Shown here piece by piece: positions 6,585 through 13,782 of a stretch of 15,397 bases of DNA. The stretch's first letter is position 1. Every line of letters starts with the position of its first letter. Made by a program: the position numbers and the translations under genes. Under the pieces are notes generated by a model. It saw nothing but the letters and a program-made list of their open reading frames with translations, was not told where the DNA came from and did no database searches. Location: NCBI GenBank assembly GCA_016188575.1, contig JACPHN010000054.1:1-15397 (forward strand). The letters are read 5' to 3'. The stretch is from Candidatus Schekmanbacteria bacterium. Its GTDB lineage: Bacteria; CSSED10-310; JACPHN01.

Positions 6585-7391
6585 ATGGAGCTAGCAGCGT
6601 CGATCCAAGGCAGTAGCCTGGTGCTGGCGGCCCTGCCGGAAGCGCAGGGCCGTGAGCTCGCGGCTGCGCTTGCCGCCGCGGCGGGCGCGTTCCTGGCCGT
6701 TACCGCGCAGCTACCGCGGCAGTTCGACGTCTTCACGCTGGCCGGCGAAGCTGCTCCTGGCGGTGCCGGCGCCGCACCGGCCATCCAGGTGCAGGTGCTG
6801 CAGATCCTCGGTCGCGCGAGCGGTGGGCACCGCACCGCGTATCAGATCGCCGACTGGGACGCGAGCCTGCTGGCTGCCGTGGCACGGCTCGTGACCCGTC
6901 CTGCCGCGGATTCCGGCGCCGCGGAGGAGCTGAGCTCCGGCGAGGAGATCAGCGGCGGCGAGTGGGCGGGCCTGCCGCCGGTCTACCGCATGAAGGAGCT
7001 GAACGTCTCGGAGAAGGTGCGCCTGGCGATGAAGGCCACACGCTCAGAGCGCCAGGTGCTCATTCGCGACAATTCGCCGCAGGTGTACAACTCCCTGCTG
7101 TCCAACCCTCGGATCGAGGACCTGGAAGTGCTGGCAATTGTTCGCTCGCCGTACGTGAGCAGCGGGATATTGCAGCGCGTCGCCGACACGCGCCAGTGGA
7201 TCAGCAACTACGATATCCAGCTCGCGATCGTGAGGAATCCCAAGACGCCGGCGCCGCTGGCGCTGCGCCTTCTGGAGACGCTGCGCCCCGCGGACCTGGC
7301 GCAGCTCGCCAAGGGCGGCGCGGCGCGAGACAATTTGAGGCAGGCGGCGTTGCGGCTCCACCTGGCTCGCACCTCGGGGCGAAAATCATGA
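6585..7391 (+). CDS. Conserved helical-repeat protein of unknown function
   Basis: About 268 residues from the ATG at 6585. The N-terminal 130 residues are Ala-rich and low in similarity to anything I know, ending in an acidic linker (AEELSSGEEISGGEWAG). The C-terminal half has the pattern YRMKELNVSEKVRLAMKATR, RQVLIRDNSPQVYNSLLSNP, EDLEVLAIVRSPYVSSGILQ, ISNYDIQLAIVRNPKTPAPL. I recognise this as a HEAT-like helical repeat family common in deltaproteobacteria, with no assigned role. It is probably cytoplasmic, as there is no signal peptide or membrane segment. The start is uncertain: the ATG has only a weak GAAG, GTG 6549 has GGAG at 4 nt inside a hairpin, and TTG 6525 also lies in frame. Its stop overlaps the next start (ATGA), which suggests it works with that membrane protein. 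Confidence 0.75.
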   Translation: MELAASIQGSSLVLAALPEAQGRELAAALAAAAGAFLAVTAQLPRQFDVFTLAGEAAPGGAGAAPAIQVQVLQILGRASGGHRTAYQIADWDASLLAAVARLVTRPAADSGAAEELSSGEEISGGEWAGLPPVYRMKELNVSEKVRLAMKATRSERQVLIRDNSPQVYNSLLSNPRIEDLEVLAIVRSPYVSSGILQRVADTRQWISNYDIQLAIVRNPKTPAPLALRLLETLRPADLAQLAKGGAARDNLRQAALRLHLARTSGRKS

Positions 7392-8254
7392 CGGCACAGC
7401 CAACGGATGGAATCGACCTGCAGCGCGGCGCACCGGGTGATCCCCTTCCACAGAAGCGGCGCCGCGAGACGTTAGCCGCACTGTTCCGCGGCTTTTCCTA
7501 TGTGCTGAAGGGCGGCCGTTTTCTGTTCGGCCATCCTTACTTGCTGAAGTATGCGCTGCCACCGTGGGCGATTGCGGCCGCGCTGTTTGCGGTCGGGTTC
7601 TATCTGGTCTCCGGCGCGACCTATCCCGTGGTGGCTTCGGCGCTCGCTGGCCTTGCCGATGCCGTCGGCGGTGACGCCTGGTGGACGTACGTCGTGGTGC
7701 CGTTGGTCTGGCTCGCCAAGGTGCTCGCGTGGGTGGTCTGGTTCGCGGCGGTGGTTTTGTCGGTGACGCTGGCCGTGGTGCTGGTCGTCGGCAACATCGT
7801 GATCGGACCGTTTCACGCGGCGTTGGCAGCGGAGACTGAGCGTATTCACCGCGGCGCCGTCGCTGGCGGCCAGGTGCGAGGCTTCTTTTACGAGATGCGC
7901 CGAACGATCGTGGAGGAACTGAAAAAGAGCCTGTTCTTCTTGTCCCTTGCCGCGCTGTTCGCGCTGGCCGGGCTCATCCCCGGCGTCGGCCTGTTGGCTA
8001 TCCCGCTGGGCCAACTGTTCGCAGTGTTCTTTTTGGGACTGGCCTTCACGGACTTTGCGATGGAACGGCGCGGGATGTTGTTCCGGCACAAGCGTCAGTT
8101 CTTCTACGCGAACCCCTTGTCCATGCTTGGGTTCGGACTGGCGATACTCCTCGTGATGGCGGTGCCGCTGCTCAACATTCTGGCCGCTCCGATGCTCGTT
8201 GTGGGTGGGACGCTGCTGTTTCTCGATATCGAGAACAGAGCTCTCGGGGGGTAG
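7388..8254 (+). CDS. EI24 / CysZ-like integral membrane protein
   Basis: A 288-residue membrane protein. After a polar, basic N-terminus (about 1-30) come hydrophobic stretches at about 57-90, 98-145, 181-224 and 245-279. The segment LIPGVGLLAIPLGQLFAVFFLG and the closing pattern NPLSMLGFGLAILLVMAVPLLNILAAPMLVVGGTLL are typical of the EI24 family (Pfam EI24, formerly DUF540), which includes the sulfate permease CysZ. The length is close to CysZ (about 250 residues) plus an N-terminal extension. No sulfate-assimilation gene is nearby, so I do not call it cysZ. It starts at an ATG overlapping the stop of the helical-repeat gene. It converges with the ABC exporter operon, leaving a gap of 36 nt in which I see no convincing terminator. 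Confidence 0.82.
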   Translation: MTAQPTDGIDLQRGAPGDPLPQKRRRETLAALFRGFSYVLKGGRFLFGHPYLLKYALPPWAIAAALFAVGFYLVSGATYPVVASALAGLADAVGGDAWWTYVVVPLVWLAKVLAWVVWFAAVVLSVTLAVVLVVGNIVIGPFHAALAAETERIHRGAVAGGQVRGFFYEMRRTIVEELKKSLFFLSLAALFALAGLIPGVGLLAIPLGQLFAVFFLGLAFTDFAMERRGMLFRHKRQFFYANPLSMLGFGLAILLVMAVPLLNILAAPMLVVGGTLLFLDIENRALGG

Positions 8255-8290
8255 AGGGCTCCCATGCTCCAGCGCCTGGGCTGACGGAGC

Positions 8291-10102
8291 TCAGGTCCCC
8301 AGTGACTCGGCGGGGTCGCCACTCTGGTGGAGGCGATACAGCCTGGCGTACAGCCCGTCCCGAGCCAGAAGCTGAGCGTGCGTGCCCTCTTCGGCGAGCA
8401 CGCCGTGATGAAGCGCGAGGATGCGGTCCGCGGACTGCACGGTGGTCATGCGGTGGGCGATGATGAGGGCGGTGCGGCCTCTGGTCAGCGTGACCAGGGC
8501 ACCGCGGATGAGCGCTTCGGTGGCGGCGTCGACGGCGCTGGTCGCCTCGTCGAGGACGAGGATACCCGGGTCGTAGACCAGGCAGCGGGCAAACGTCAAC
8601 AGTTGACGTTCGCCGACGGAGAAGTTGGCGGCGCGCTCCGCTAGCGCCTCGTCGTAGCCTCCGGGCAGCGCGGCGATCCACCGATCCGCGCCGACGATGG
8701 CCGCCGCGGCGCGAATCTCATCCCTGCTGATCGCGTCGTTCCAGAGGCGAATGTTCTCCGCGATGGTGCCGTGAAAGAGAAAGTCATCTTGAAGCACCGT
8801 CCCGATGCGCGCCCGCAGCTCGCCCAGGGGTATGCGGCGAATATCCACGTCGTCCAAAAGAATGCGTCCATGCTCCGGCGCGAGCTCATAAAACCGCAGA
8901 AGGAGGCGCATGATCGTCGTTTTCCCCGAACCAGTGGGACCCACCAGCGCCACTGTCTCGCCCGGAGCGATGCGAAATGACACATTCCTCAGGACGGGCC
9001 GATCGCCGCGGTAGGAGAACGACACATTCTCGAAGGTAATGCCGCTGGCCCTGGCAGTCGCGGCGACGCCTACCGTCGGCGGCCCGTGCGTGTCGATCTC
9101 GGCATCGCGCTCCTCGAGGACCTCGAAGATCCGTTCCGCCGCCGCCATCGCGCTCTGGAGGATATTGTATTTCTCGGCGAGATCGCGCAGGGGGTGCCAG
9201 AACTGCTCGATATAGCTGATGAAAGCGACGAGCACGCCGAGCGAAACGGCTCCGGACAGAACGTGCATGCCGCCGTACCACAGGATGGCACCGAGCCCGA
9301 TCGCTTCGATCAGCCCGACGGCCGGAGCTGACAGCGCGAAGTAGAAGATGGTGCGGATGTGGTCGTCGGTCAGCTCGCGGCTATGGCGGTCGAACTCCAG
9401 GCAGGCGGTCCGTTCGCGGCGGAAGAGCTGGACCGTGGACATGCCGGTCAGGTGCTCCTGCAGGTAGGCGTTGAGGCGCGCGACGTGCCGGCGAATCGCC
9501 CGGTACGTGTCGCGAAAGCGCAGGCGGAAGAATCGGGAGACGATTACGAGCGCCGGGAGCACGGCAAAGGCCACCAGCGCCAGTCGCCAACTCAGCACCA
9601 TCATGACGACAACGATACCGGCGAGCGTGCAAAAATCTCCCGCCAACGACACCAGGCCGGCGGTAAAGAGCTCGTTGAGCGCCTCCACGTCGGAAGTGAG
9701 GCGGGTCATGAGCCGGCCGATGGGGTTGCGGTCGAAGTAGCTCAGGGAACGGGTCTGCAAGTGGCGATACACGGCCAGGCGGATGCGGTGCATGACTTCC
9801 TGCGCGGTCCACTGCAGCAGCAGCTCCTGTGCGTAGCGAAGCAAGGTGGCTGCGAGCAAGACAGCGACGTAGAGCAGCGCGACGCGGCCGAGTCCGGCCA
9901 CGTCACCGCTCATGATGTGATCGTCGATCGCGACTTTGGTGAGGTAGGGACCGGCCAGTTGCAGCACCGAGCCCATCATGAGGGCGATGAAGGCCAGCGC
10001 GACGGCCGTCGCATGCGGCCGCACGAAAGGCGCGAGCTTTCCGAGCAAAGTCAGGTCGTACGGCTTTGCATCGCGCTCCGACTCGTGGTCTTCGCCGCTC
10101 AT
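8291..10102 (-). CDS. ABC exporter half-transporter with canonical catalytic Glu (TM288/MdlB-like)
   Basis: A 603-residue fused membrane-ATPase protein. The transmembrane domain covers about residues 20-320. The nucleotide-binding domain has an A-loop Tyr (FSYRG), Walker A GPTGSGKTT (388-396), Q-loop Gln438, signature FSVGE (494-498) instead of LSGGQ, Walker B ILVLDE with Asp518 and catalytic Glu519, D-loop SAVD and switch His550. An atypical signature with an intact Walker B is the pattern of the canonical partner in heterodimeric exporters such as TM287/TM288. It is the last gene of its operon; its ATG overlaps the stop of the other half-transporter (ATGA). The substrate is unknown; family members export drugs, lipids or peptides. 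Confidence 0.93.
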   Translation of the reverse strand: MSGEDHESERDAKPYDLTLLGKLAPFVRPHATAVALAFIALMMGSVLQLAGPYLTKVAIDDHIMSGDVAGLGRVALLYVAVLLAATLLRYAQELLLQWTAQEVMHRIRLAVYRHLQTRSLSYFDRNPIGRLMTRLTSDVEALNELFTAGLVSLAGDFCTLAGIVVVMMVLSWRLALVAFAVLPALVIVSRFFRLRFRDTYRAIRRHVARLNAYLQEHLTGMSTVQLFRRERTACLEFDRHSRELTDDHIRTIFYFALSAPAVGLIEAIGLGAILWYGGMHVLSGAVSLGVLVAFISYIEQFWHPLRDLAEKYNILQSAMAAAERIFEVLEERDAEIDTHGPPTVGVAATARASGITFENVSFSYRGDRPVLRNVSFRIAPGETVALVGPTGSGKTTIMRLLLRFYELAPEHGRILLDDVDIRRIPLGELRARIGTVLQDDFLFHGTIAENIRLWNDAISRDEIRAAAAIVGADRWIAALPGGYDEALAERAANFSVGERQLLTFARCLVYDPGILVLDEATSAVDAATEALIRGALVTLTRGRTALIIAHRMTTVQSADRILALHHGVLAEEGTHAQLLARDGLYARLYRLHQSGDPAESLGT

Positions 10103-11982
10103 GGTTCTGTGGTTGCCGCGGCGCGTTCGAGCTCGAGCTCGAGCTGTTGGTGGCGAAATAGCGACCAGTAGGTTCCCCGCGCCTGGAGGAGCGCCTCGTG
10201 CCCTCCGGTCTCGACAATGCGCCCGTCGCGCAGAACAATGATGCGATCAGCTCCGCGCACCGACGAGATGCGGTGCGACACGACTACCGCTGTGAGCTGC
10301 CGCAGCTCGTCACGAATGTTGGCGAGCACGCGTTCCTCGGTGTGGGTATCGAGGTTGCGCAGGCAGTCGTCAAGGAGCAGGGCCTTGGGTTTGGCGACCA
10401 GCGCCCGGGCGATGGCGACGCGCGCCTTTTGGCCTCCCGAGAGCGTAACGCCGCGTTCGCCGATGACGGTGTCGAGCCCTCTGGGAAAGAGCGCGAGGTC
10501 CGTGTCGAGGGCGGCGATCTCGGCGGCCCTCTCGATTTCGGCGCGCGTGGCGTCAGGCGCTCCGAAGGCGATGTTGTTGGCGATGCTATCGGAGAACAGG
10601 AACACGTCCTGGGGAACGAGCACGACCAGATGCCGCACGTCGGCCAGCGGCCAGGAACGTAGGTCGGTTCCCGCGAGCAAAACCGCGCCCCGAGTTGGGT
10701 CGTGCAGTCGCACGAGAAGCTGCATCAGCGTCGACTTGCCGCTGGCGGTGGGGCCGACGACGCCGACGGTAGCGCCGGCCGGGATGAGCAGAGACAGATT
10801 TTCCAGTGCGGCGCGGCGTTCGGAGCCGGTCGGTTCGCCGGTTCCGGCAGTGGCCAGCGCGCGGCCGGCGGCGCCGGCGGCAGCTTCGAATCCGCGCATG
10901 GCGCCGCTCGGATAGTAAAAAGTCACGTCGCGCAGCTCCATACTCGGCGGGGACGCCGGCGCTGCCATGCGGGCCCGCGGCGCCGCGCCCGGCGGCTCGG
11001 GTGCGTCCGCCACGTCGGGCGCGATGGCGAGCAAGTCGTTCAGCCGGCGATTGGCTGCGGCGCCGCGCTCGATCAAGTTGAGCACCCACCCCAGAGCAAT
11101 CATCGGCCACGTGAGCATCGCCAGGTAGTGAATGAAGGCGACCAGGCCACCCACGCTGATGGCGCCTGAGACCACCAGCCTGCCGCCAAGGTACAGTGCC
11201 CCTGCCAGCGCCCCGCCCGAGATGAAACTCAGAGCGGGCCACAAGATGCCGTTGAGCCGCACAAGCTTGACGTTGTCGCGGGCCAGCCGCCGGCTCTCAT
11301 CGCCAAATACCCGCTCGCGCTCCGCCTGGCGAACGTACGCCTTGATGACGCGGATTCCGGAAAGGCTCTCCTGAGCGATGGTGGAAACCACCGCGGATTG
11401 CTGCTGCACCAGGAGCGAGCGCGCGTGGACTCGGCGACCAAACACCCTGACCATGGTGCTGAGCGCCACCAACGGCAACAAAGACCACAGCAACAAGAGC
11501 GGATGGATGGTCGCCATCAAGATGAGCGCCACCGATACCGTCATTATGGTATTGGTGAGATACATGATCCCAGGGCCGAGCAACATGCGCACGGCGCCGA
11601 GGTCGTTGGTCAGCCGGCTCATCACGTCGCCGACGCGCACCCGGTCGTAGAAGCTCGGCGTGAGCTGCGCCAGGTGCGCGAAGAGATCGTTGCGCAGATC
11701 GTTCTCTACCTGGCGGGACATGCGGATCATCTCGAAGCGCATGTAGTATTTGGCCACGCCGCTGACCACCGCCAGCGCCACGATGGCGAGGCCGAAGGGA
11801 AGGAGGCCCGCGGCGCGGGCTCCGGGCGCGCCGAGAAAGTCGACGCCGCCGCGCACGACTTGCGGCGTCAACATGGTCAGGATCGTCGCCGCAAGCTGCG
11901 CGCCCAGCCCGATGATCACGGCCCGCCGGTAGCGGCGCACCCGCTCTACCAGCGGGTGCAGCTCGAGCCAGTCGACGCGCAC
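10099..11982 (-). CDS. ABC exporter half-transporter with degenerate catalytic site (TM287/MdlA-like)
   Basis: A 627-residue half-transporter. The membrane domain spans about residues 17-310 and the ATPase domain about 349-610. It has Walker A GPTASGKST (410-418), Q-loop Gln458, a perfect LSGGQ (514-518) and Walker B ALLLDD, where the catalytic Glu is replaced by Asp539; the D-loop reads RNLD and the switch His is 570. In a heterodimer this ATPase would form the degenerate site with its partner's FSVGE, while its LSGGQ completes the active site of the partner. An extra run of about 30 residues rich in Gly and Ala (roughly 362-390) follows the A-loop YYPSG. The start is a GTG 11 nt after the stop of the small gene upstream, with only a weak AGG. 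No substrate can be deduced. Confidence 0.93.
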   Translation of the reverse strand: MRVDWLELHPLVERVRRYRRAVIIGLGAQLAATILTMLTPQVVRGGVDFLGAPGARAAGLLPFGLAIVALAVVSGVAKYYMRFEMIRMSRQVENDLRNDLFAHLAQLTPSFYDRVRVGDVMSRLTNDLGAVRMLLGPGIMYLTNTIMTVSVALILMATIHPLLLLWSLLPLVALSTMVRVFGRRVHARSLLVQQQSAVVSTIAQESLSGIRVIKAYVRQAERERVFGDESRRLARDNVKLVRLNGILWPALSFISGGALAGALYLGGRLVVSGAISVGGLVAFIHYLAMLTWPMIALGWVLNLIERGAAANRRLNDLLAIAPDVADAPEPPGAAPRARMAAPASPPSMELRDVTFYYPSGAMRGFEAAAGAAGRALATAGTGEPTGSERRAALENLSLLIPAGATVGVVGPTASGKSTLMQLLVRLHDPTRGAVLLAGTDLRSWPLADVRHLVVLVPQDVFLFSDSIANNIAFGAPDATRAEIERAAEIAALDTDLALFPRGLDTVIGERGVTLSGGQKARVAIARALVAKPKALLLDDCLRNLDTHTEERVLANIRDELRQLTAVVVSHRISSVRGADRIIVLRDGRIVETGGHEALLQARGTYWSLFRHQQLELELERAAATTEP

Positions 11983-11992
11983 GGCCTGCTGC

Positions 11993-12265
11993 CTAGCTCC
12001 TGCGAGCGCCTGCTTGCCACGTCGCGAGCTGCTCGCGGAACCAGCGGTCGGCGTCAGCGGTCCACGTGAAGGACTTCTGGAGGTATTCGACAGTCACCTT
12101 TTCGACTTCGGTGTAGCTGTCGCCGTCCTTGACCGCCGCAAGCAGCATTTCGGCGTCGGCGCGGGAGATTCTGCCGTCTCCGCGACCCGCTACGGCCACC
12201 TCCGCTTTTTCCAGAAGCTCGCGATCGTAGCGCACGCCGTCGATGGTCTTGTAGTAGGTGGCCAT
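11993..12265 (-). CDS. Small conserved protein (MATYYKTIDG family), function unknown
   Basis: A 90-residue soluble protein starting MATYYKTIDGVRYDRELLEKAE and containing GRGDGRISRADAEMLL, KDGDSYTEVEKVTVEYL and a C-terminal FTWTADADRWFREQLATW. I recognise it as a small widespread bacterial family with no known function. The segment DGRISRADAE resembles an EF-hand-like loop (D-x-R-I-S-x-A-D) but the ligand spacing is incomplete, so calcium binding is only a thought. A strong GGAGGA lies 5 nt before the ATG. It is the first gene of the exporter operon, 10 nt upstream of the first half-transporter, so it is co-transcribed with it and could be an accessory factor. Confidence 0.85.
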   Translation of the reverse strand: MATYYKTIDGVRYDRELLEKAEVAVAGRGDGRISRADAEMLLAAVKDGDSYTEVEKVTVEYLQKSFTWTADADRWFREQLATWQAGARRS

Positions 12266-12270
12266 GCTGA

Positions 12271-12276
12271 TCCTCC
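12271..12276 (-). promoter_or_regulatory. Strong ribosome binding site GGAGGA for the small protein
   Basis: On the minus strand GGAGGA is followed by 5 nt and then the ATG at 12265. It is the best Shine-Dalgarno seen in the window, suggesting that the first gene of the exporter operon is translated efficiently. Confidence 0.75.
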
Positions 12277-12292
12277 GTGGTTCACGTCTAAA

Positions 12293-12308
12293 AACGAGGT
12301 AACGAGGA
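12293..12308 (-). repeat. Tandem 8-bp direct repeat upstream of the small-protein gene
   Basis: On the plus strand this is AACGAGGT followed by AACGAGGA, 28-43 nt upstream of the ATG of the exporter operon. A second direct repeat, CGTACCG twice at a 9-nt period (12343-12358), lies further upstream. The position would suit an operator, but no clear -35/-10 pair was found beside it. Confidence 0.3.
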
Positions 12309-12385
12309 GCGGACGATTTTCCCCTGCGGGCTATTCGCCCTGCGTACCGCTCGTACCGTAGGCGAAATCGCCGCGAAATGGAAGG

Positions 12386-12445
12386 TGCGCGGAATGCGCA
12401 TCACGAAGACCTCCCACCTCACCTCCCCCCGCAAACCGCGGGAGG
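12386..12445 (-). repeat. Dispersed hairpin-headed repeat, copy 2
   Basis: Inverted copy of 3806-3865, 54 of 60 positions identical, with 24 nt (12386-12409) fully identical. The hairpin here is CCTCC (12422-12426) and following bases against GCGGGAGG (12438-12445). It lies in the 288-nt gene-free interval 12266-12553, between the exporter operon and the hydrolase gene. This is the natural intergenic context of the element, unlike copy 1. Apart from this repeat, the direct repeats near 12300-12358 and the 15-bp motif, I see nothing else in the interval. Confidence 0.85.
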
Positions 12446-12525
12446 GGGACAGGAAGCGGCATCCGTCTGATCCGAGCGCACATGGGGAGGGACGGAGACG
12501 GGAATTGTCGCACCGATGGCGATTG

Positions 12526-12540
12526 GGCGGTGGATTCGGG
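12526..12540 (+). repeat. 15-bp dispersed motif, copy 3 (one base different)
   Basis: GGCGGTGGATTCGGG, 13 nt beyond the stop codon of the minus-strand hydrolase gene. Confidence 0.55.
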
Positions 12541-12553
12541 AAGTCTGGAGCGC

Positions 12554-13684
12554 TTACGGCTTCCTGGCCGGCCAGGAGCAGGCCTGGCCCTCCTTCCACA
12601 GCATCTCGGGGCGCAGCACGATGTACTCGGGCTCCGGGCGAAACTCGGGATACTTGGCGTCCCTGAGCACCGGTCGCTGCGCGCTCGCCCAGGCCTGCCG
12701 CCACACCTCCGCCAAGACGACAACGCCGGTGGCCAGGCGCTCGCGCAGGATCGGCACAAACCGTTCCACGACCTCTGCCGCGGGCCGGCGCGCCGCCGCT
12801 GTTTTCTCCTCGTCAGTCCTGACGCTTTTCTCGAGCACCGCGGCTTCCTTGTCGAGGCGCTCCACCTCGGGCTTGTTGCGCAACGAATCCGTCAGTAGCG
12901 CGAGCACGAGATCACGCGGAAAGGCGGCAGGCTCGTTTCTGAGCTCACGAAGATGGGCGAGGATACCCTCTCTTCGGGATTCCGCCAGCGCGAGCACGGA
13001 ATCCTCGAAGCGCGGTCCTAGCTCGTCCAGGAGGTCCGTTTCGAAGAACTTGTGGACGCCGCCGTTCTGCGCTTCCCAGCCATCGTAATCGGTGCAGGCG
13101 TGATAGGGCATGGCGGCGTCGGCGACGTAGTGAGACAGGAAGCCCGCAACTTCCGCGGTCCGCCGCACGAGCTGAGCGTAGGCGGCCTGCTGCGCCGCGG
13201 CGCCGGGATCGCCCCCTTCCTTTTGCTTGGCGTTCGCCATGAGCCTGATGAGCTCATCGTAAAGCTGCTGAGCTCTCCAAATCAGCACCCCATTGTTCCA
13301 CACATCGAGCGGTCCGTCCGAGATCCGCGCCGGCTTGCCGCCAAAGCAACTGAATACCTGCTGCGCGTCCAGCGGCAGCGTGGCGGCCTGCTCGGGTGCA
13401 AGTAGATTGTCCAGATCGACGTAGTGGACCGGGGGCTCGAACTGCTTGGCCTCTTCGGGACGCATGCGGAACACGAGGTCGGGAACGTTCGAAAAGTAGC
13501 CGAGATCATAGCGATTGAATCGCCAAAAGCGCGTGTTGGCTTCTTTTTCCGTCCGTGTGAGCAAGTCCACGGCGAGTCGTGCCACCATGTCGTGGCCTTG
13601 CCGGCCCCACGCGCCGGCAGCGACAGGAGAAACGATCATCAGTATTGCCAGGAGGGCGCGACAGGTGCGAGCGGATCGGGACAT
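12554..13684 (-). CDS. Secreted S1/P1-nuclease / phospholipase C-fold zinc hydrolase
   Basis: A 376-residue precursor. A signal peptide (RALLAILMIVSPVAAGA) ends just before Trp26, so the mature protein would begin WGRQGH. In P1 nuclease and B. cereus phospholipase C the N-terminal Trp binds zinc. The other ligands are all visible: His31, Asp69 (SNVPD), His87 (VHYVD), then HYVADAAMPYH giving His185, Asp189 and His195, and GGVHKFFE giving His211 and Glu215. The spacings H-x3-D-x5-H and H-x3-E match the family, and Glu as last ligand is the phospholipase C variant. It therefore probably cleaves phosphodiesters outside the cytoplasm; nucleic acid versus phospholipid cannot be decided. About 160 residues of mostly helical sequence follow the last ligand. 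The start at 13684 is preferred because GGAG (13694-13697) lies 9 nt away; GTG 13690 would be only 3 nt away. Confidence 0.82.
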   Translation of the reverse strand: MSRSARTCRALLAILMIVSPVAAGAWGRQGHDMVARLAVDLLTRTEKEANTRFWRFNRYDLGYFSNVPDLVFRMRPEEAKQFEPPVHYVDLDNLLAPEQAATLPLDAQQVFSCFGGKPARISDGPLDVWNNGVLIWRAQQLYDELIRLMANAKQKEGGDPGAAAQQAAYAQLVRRTAEVAGFLSHYVADAAMPYHACTDYDGWEAQNGGVHKFFETDLLDELGPRFEDSVLALAESRREGILAHLRELRNEPAAFPRDLVLALLTDSLRNKPEVERLDKEAAVLEKSVRTDEEKTAAARRPAAEVVERFVPILRERLATGVVVLAEVWRQAWASAQRPVLRDAKYPEFRPEPEYIVLRPEMLWKEGQACSWPARKP

Positions 13685-13706
13685 GGCCACGGTCTCCGTG
13701 AGGGGG

Positions 13707-13731
13707 AAAAGCCCGGTGCTCCGGCCAGGGC
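13707..13731 (-). terminator. Rho-independent terminator of the beta-propeller gene
   Basis: On the minus strand GCCCTGG pairs with CCGGGC (one bulged T, loop of 8) and is followed by TTTT. It lies about 50 nt after the stop at 13783 and shortly before the hydrolase start, separating the two transcripts. Confidence 0.55.
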
Positions 13732-13782
13732 GGGCGAGGCGGTAGTCGCTGCCGCGGCAGTGGCGAGCGGCATCAGCGCGTT

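Noticed and set aside
8237-8292. Bidirectional terminator between the convergent membrane-protein and ABC genes
   Set aside because: Only short stems such as CCAG/CTGG and a repeated GAGCTC are present, without a T-tract on either strand.
12288-12704. Minus-strand open frame spanning the intergenic repeat copy 2
   Set aside because: It reads through the repeat and overlaps the 3' end of the hydrolase gene in another frame; the similarity to a frame at 3709-4005 is due to the shared DNA repeat, not to a protein.
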